A DNA stretch of 16,087 nt, taken from JBPCRW01 sp050996405. GTDB lineage: Bacteria; Acidobacteriota; Blastocatellia; Pyrinomonadales; Pyrinomonadaceae. Positions 14,276-16,087 of this stretch are shown in pieces. The notes beneath the pieces are model-generated. The model did no database searches. It was not told where the DNA came from and saw nothing but the letters and a program-made list of their open reading frames with translations. The position numbers and the translations under genes were made by a program. Every line of letters begins with the position of its first letter. The stretch's first letter is position 1. Location: positions 1 to 16,087 of the forward strand of contig JBPCRW010000234.1 of the NCBI GenBank assembly GCA_050996405.1, given 5' to 3'.

Positions 14276-14320
14276 ACGGTAAAATCCGGCAACTTTTACG
14301 TGCAATCCGGCATCCACCGT
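14276..14320 (+). other. Possible structured 5' leader
   Basis: Within the predicted untranslated leader, GTAAAA (14279-14284) pairs with TTTTAC (14294-14299). ACGGT (14276-14280) could alternatively pair with ACCGT (14316-14320). The two pairings share bases and exclude each other. AATCCGGCA also occurs twice as a direct repeat. I do not recognise a known riboswitch class. Confidence 0.35.
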
Positions 14321-14407
14321 TTGACTGGTTTCTTGCCTGAAAGCGGTTCTCTTTTAAAAAATCCGAATCAATCGTTTTATGACTTCAAGAAGTTTTGCGG
14401 AGGAAGT

Positions 14408-15268
14408 ATGTTGAAATCCAAAATTTTTCAAATCGCCATAATTTTTTGCATCGTTCTCGGAACGAGTCTGGCGATTTTCGCCGACACGATTCGGCTCAAA
14501 GACGGCAGCGTTATCAAAGGTCGCATTATCAGTTTTCACGACGGGCAATTTACCGTTCAAATCGGCGACGGCAGCCGTTCGCGCCAGATGACTTTTTTCT
14601 CCGACGAGATTGACGCGATTGAATTTGATTCGGCTAACGCTTTAGCAAAAAATAGTTCGACTTCTGCCGTTCTTCCCGCCCGTCCAAATGCTTCGCCGTC
14701 GCCTGTTCCAATCTCCAATCCAATTCAAAATAATAGTAAGACCGGCAGTGGTGATGTAATCGTAGTCGGCAAAAAAGATTCCGATGTTCCGCAAACCGCG
14801 ACTCCGGCTTCAACGCCGACTCCGACCGTTATTTCGCCGCCGGTAAATCAAACGACAGCCATTTCAAATCCGCCGCCGTCTTCGCGCCCGAAACCGATTC
14901 AGTTAAATTTGAAAGTTTTAGCCGACAACACTTCAAACGGCTGGACAAACGCCGGATGGGTCGTTCGCAAAGGGCAAAAGATAAAAATCACGGGAGCGGG
15001 AAGAATTTCGCTCGGCAACGGCAACTATTCAACGCCGTCTGGAATCGCTTCGCTCGCCGACAAGGACAAATTGATGCAGAAAGAACCGACCGGCGAACTG
15101 ATTGCCGTCATCGGCGACGATAACAACGATTTTATTCCCATCGGCGCGTCAAAAGAATTTATTGCCACGCGCGACGGCGCGCTGTTTCTAGGCATCAACG
15201 AAGGAAATCTGAACGACAATTCCGGCGCGTTTGAAATCACCGTCGAAATTGACCCGACCGCCAACTAA
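14408..15268 (+). CDS. Secreted protein with a C-terminal LecA/PA-IL-like domain
   Basis: ATG 14408 follows GGAGG by four bases, and the product is 286 residues. Residues 1-25 form a Sec signal peptide with likely cleavage after IFA, before DTIRLKDG. Residues 26-76 (DTIRLKDGSVIKGRIISF, EIDAIEFD) resemble a small beta-barrel of the kind seen in many secreted proteins, with a repeated strand-turn pattern. Residues 78-160 are a Pro/Ser/Thr-rich linker. Residues 164-283 resemble the PA-IL (LecA) galactose-binding beta-sandwich: LKVLADNTSNGW, a middle ELIAVIGDDNNDFIPIG, and NEGNLNDNSGAFEITVEI. This last stretch parallels the LecA Ca2+/sugar loop but is two residues shorter and has Glu where LecA has Asp100, so sugar binding is not assured. 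Envelope or surface location is likely; role unknown. Confidence 0.75.
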   Translation: MLKSKIFQIAIIFCIVLGTSLAIFADTIRLKDGSVIKGRIISFHDGQFTVQIGDGSRSRQMTFFSDEIDAIEFDSANALAKNSSTSAVLPARPNASPSPVPISNPIQNNSKTGSGDVIVVGKKDSDVPQTATPASTPTPTVISPPVNQTTAISNPPPSSRPKPIQLNLKVLADNTSNGWTNAGWVVRKGQKIKITGAGRISLGNGNYSTPSGIASLADKDKLMQKEPTGELIAVIGDDNNDFIPIGASKEFIATRDGALFLGINEGNLNDNSGAFEITVEIDPTAN

Positions 15269-15321
15269 TTAAAATTCGAGTTCCAGCTTGGTGTTGTCGG
15301 AAGATAGCTAGACTTTTATCG

Positions 15322-15360
15322 AACTAGAAAAGCGTATTTTGCTCATCTAGTTTTTAATTT
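15322..15360 (+). terminator. Rho-independent terminator after the secreted-protein gene
   Basis: AACTAGA (15322-15328) pairs with TCTAGTT (15346-15352). An inner AGC/GCT pair closes a seven-base loop, and the stem is followed by TTTAATTT. It lies 54 bases after the stop codon. Confidence 0.55.
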
Positions 15361-15397
15361 TGGGTTGAAAGCATTATTGAATGCAGCGTAGAACCAG

Positions 15398-15430
15398 CAA
15401 AAAGAAAAGAGATGCCTTTTACACATCTCT
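15398..15430 (-). terminator. Terminator-like hairpin on the - strand
   Basis: On the - strand AGAGATG (15430-15424) pairs with CATCTCT (15414-15408) and is followed by TTTCTTTTT. No - strand gene upstream of it is visible, so it may insulate against transcription leaving the adjacent IS elements. Confidence 0.45.
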
Positions 15431-15480
15431 AAACTCTTTGTTTTATTAAAAATAAATTGTAGTAGTCACGATTTAATCTG

Positions 15481-15534
15481 ACATTCTCGGCTGATTGGAT
15501 ATTTATTCCAATCAGCCAACCAATAGGAGAATGT
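15481..15534 (+). promoter_or_regulatory. Hairpin masking the transposase ribosome-binding site
   Basis: GGCTGATTGGA (15489-15499) pairs perfectly with TCCAATCAGCC (15507-15517), and outside it ACATTCTC (15481-15488) pairs perfectly with GAGAATGT (15527-15534). The second outer arm covers most of the AGGAG site at 15525-15529 that precedes ATG 15540. A read-through transcript would fold this way and reduce translation, as is known for some other IS transposases. Confidence 0.6.
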
Positions 15535-15539
15535 TAGAA

Positions 15540-15960
15540 ATGAATACACAACAAAAGATAATCAAAAATAAATTAGGGTTGCTGAATTTAGCGGAAATTT
15601 TGGGCAATGTTTCAAAGGCTTGTTCAGTGATGGGATATTCGCGTGACAGCTTTTACCGTTACAAAGAGTTATACGATACGGGCGGCGAGTTAGCTTTGCA
15701 GGAAATCAGTCGCGCGACGGGCGATTCTCAAGAATCGAATTGCGCCCGAAATTGAAAAAGCAGTCGCGGCAATGGCAATCGAGTATCCGGCTTATGGTCA
15801 GGTTCGAGTTGCTAATGAACTCAAGAAGCGCGGAACTTTCATTTCACCGGGCGGAGTCAGATGCGTCTGGCTGCGGCACGACCTTGAAAGTTTCAAGAAA
15901 AGATTGAAAGCATTGGAAGCCAAAGTCGCGCAGGAGGGTTTGATTCTAACCGAGTCGCAG
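15540..15960 (+). pseudogene. IS481-family transposase, frameshifted and truncated
   Basis: ATG 15540 follows AGGAG by ten bases and opens MNTQQKIIKNKLGLLNLAEI, then GNVSKACSVMGYSRDSFYRY and ELYDTGGELALQEISR, the helix-turn-helix N-terminus of IS481-type transposases. A one-base indel near 15715-15725 ends this frame at TGA 15753-15755. The family sequence resumes one frame over as ILKNRIAPEIEKAVAAMA, YGQVRVANELKKRG, GGVRCVWLRHDLESFKKR and EAKVAQEGLILTESQ. It then stops abruptly at 15961, where another IS begins, so the DDE catalytic domain is lost. It cannot make an active transposase. Confidence 0.88.
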
Positions 15961-16087
15961 TGAGACGGTCAAGTTTTTCAGCACACAAAACTCTCGCTCC
16001 TTTGTTTAATTTTCAACTCCTTTTCAAACTCCAGCGGACTTTTGTAACCTAAGCCCGAATGCAGTCTAATCCGATTGTAATAACCCT
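15961..16087 (-). mobile_element. IS3-family insertion sequence, 3' end
   Basis: The + strand sequence beginning TGAGACGGTCAAG at 15961 replaces the expected IS481 sequence at that point. The TG dinucleotide fits the TG...CA ends of IS3 elements, and the end of an IS3 transposase is read on the - strand 17 bases inside. The other end lies beyond the window. Confidence 0.7.
15978..16087 (-). CDS. IS3-family transposase OrfB, C-terminal part
   Basis: The - strand reads YYNRIRLHSGLGYKSPLEFE followed by a lysine-rich tail and TGA at 15980-15978. This is the standard C-terminus of the rve-type integrase domain of IS3-family OrfB (YYN..R.HS.LGY.SP..FE). Thirty-five residues are visible and the gene continues past the right edge of the window. 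It interrupts the IS481 transposase on the opposite strand. Whether the full element is intact cannot be seen. Confidence 0.88.
   Translation of the reverse strand, partial: GYYNRIRLHSGLGYKSPLEFEKELKIKQRSESFVC

Larger units (their letters stand above)
15269..15457. other. Non-coding spacer before the IS elements
   Basis: About 190 bases with no credible gene on either strand. It contains two terminator-like hairpins, listed separately, and a small GCATT/AATGC stem at 15371-15384. Confidence 0.5.
15458..15960 (+). mobile_element. IS481-family insertion sequence, 5' part, interrupted
   Basis: The transposase reading at 15540 onward is clearly IS481-type. The left terminus is probably near 15458, at TGTAGTAGTCACGATTTAAT, judged by position and the TGT start typical of this family; the right terminus is absent. 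The element is interrupted at 15960/15961 by an IS3-family insertion. Confidence 0.65.

Noticed and set aside
14144..14407. An 88-residue N-terminal extension of the secreted protein from ATG 14144
   Set aside because: It would contain the strong promoter at 14229-14257 and push the signal peptide to the interior; ATG 14408 has a GGAGG site.

Overview
The window looks like chromosomal DNA of a Gram-negative, moderate-GC bacterium. It carries lptE (outer-membrane LPS export), ExbD/TolR, FtsH, bS20 and folate, arginine and tRNA-modification genes. The style of its secreted and anchored proteins, the intergenic GCGGATTTTC-type repeats and the heptamer tracts inside genes suggest Acidobacteriota, perhaps class Blastocatellia. 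That placement is inferred from overall resemblance, not from a marker tree.

Layout. 1-528: a frameshifted piece of an IS481-type transposase abuts a truncated membrane-anchored protein. 784-3973 (+ strand): pabB, an ExbD/TolR-like gene, a DnaJ-domain membrane protein and rpsT, the last with a near-consensus promoter and a strong terminator. 4183-14090 (- strand): a long housekeeping block, read from right to left as a PRC-barrel/MgtE-N/CBS protein, an Nramp-related transporter, argH, tilS, ftsH, folP, lptE and holA. ATGA start/stop overlaps couple MgtE-like/Nramp and folP/lptE. The tilS-ftsH-folP and lptE-holA-(rpsT) neighbourhoods are familiar bacterial arrangements. 14408-15268 (+): a secreted protein with an N-terminal small beta domain and a C-terminal LecA/PA-IL-like domain, behind a TTAACA-N17-TATAAT promoter and a possible structured leader. 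15458-16087: a frameshifted IS481 transposase cut by an IS3-family element that runs off the window.

The most notable signals are these. (1) Six tracts of 7-bp repeats lie inside the coding regions of pabB and tilS, always in the orientation whose translation is open. (2) Two inverted-repeat intergenic elements sit directly after the stop codons of holA and argH. (3) A soluble MgtE-type sensor is translationally coupled to an Nramp-like permease whose metal-site residues are non-canonical, suggesting a regulated Mg2+ or Mn2+ uptake system. (4) IS elements are nested at the right edge, with a hairpin masking the transposase ribosome-binding site.
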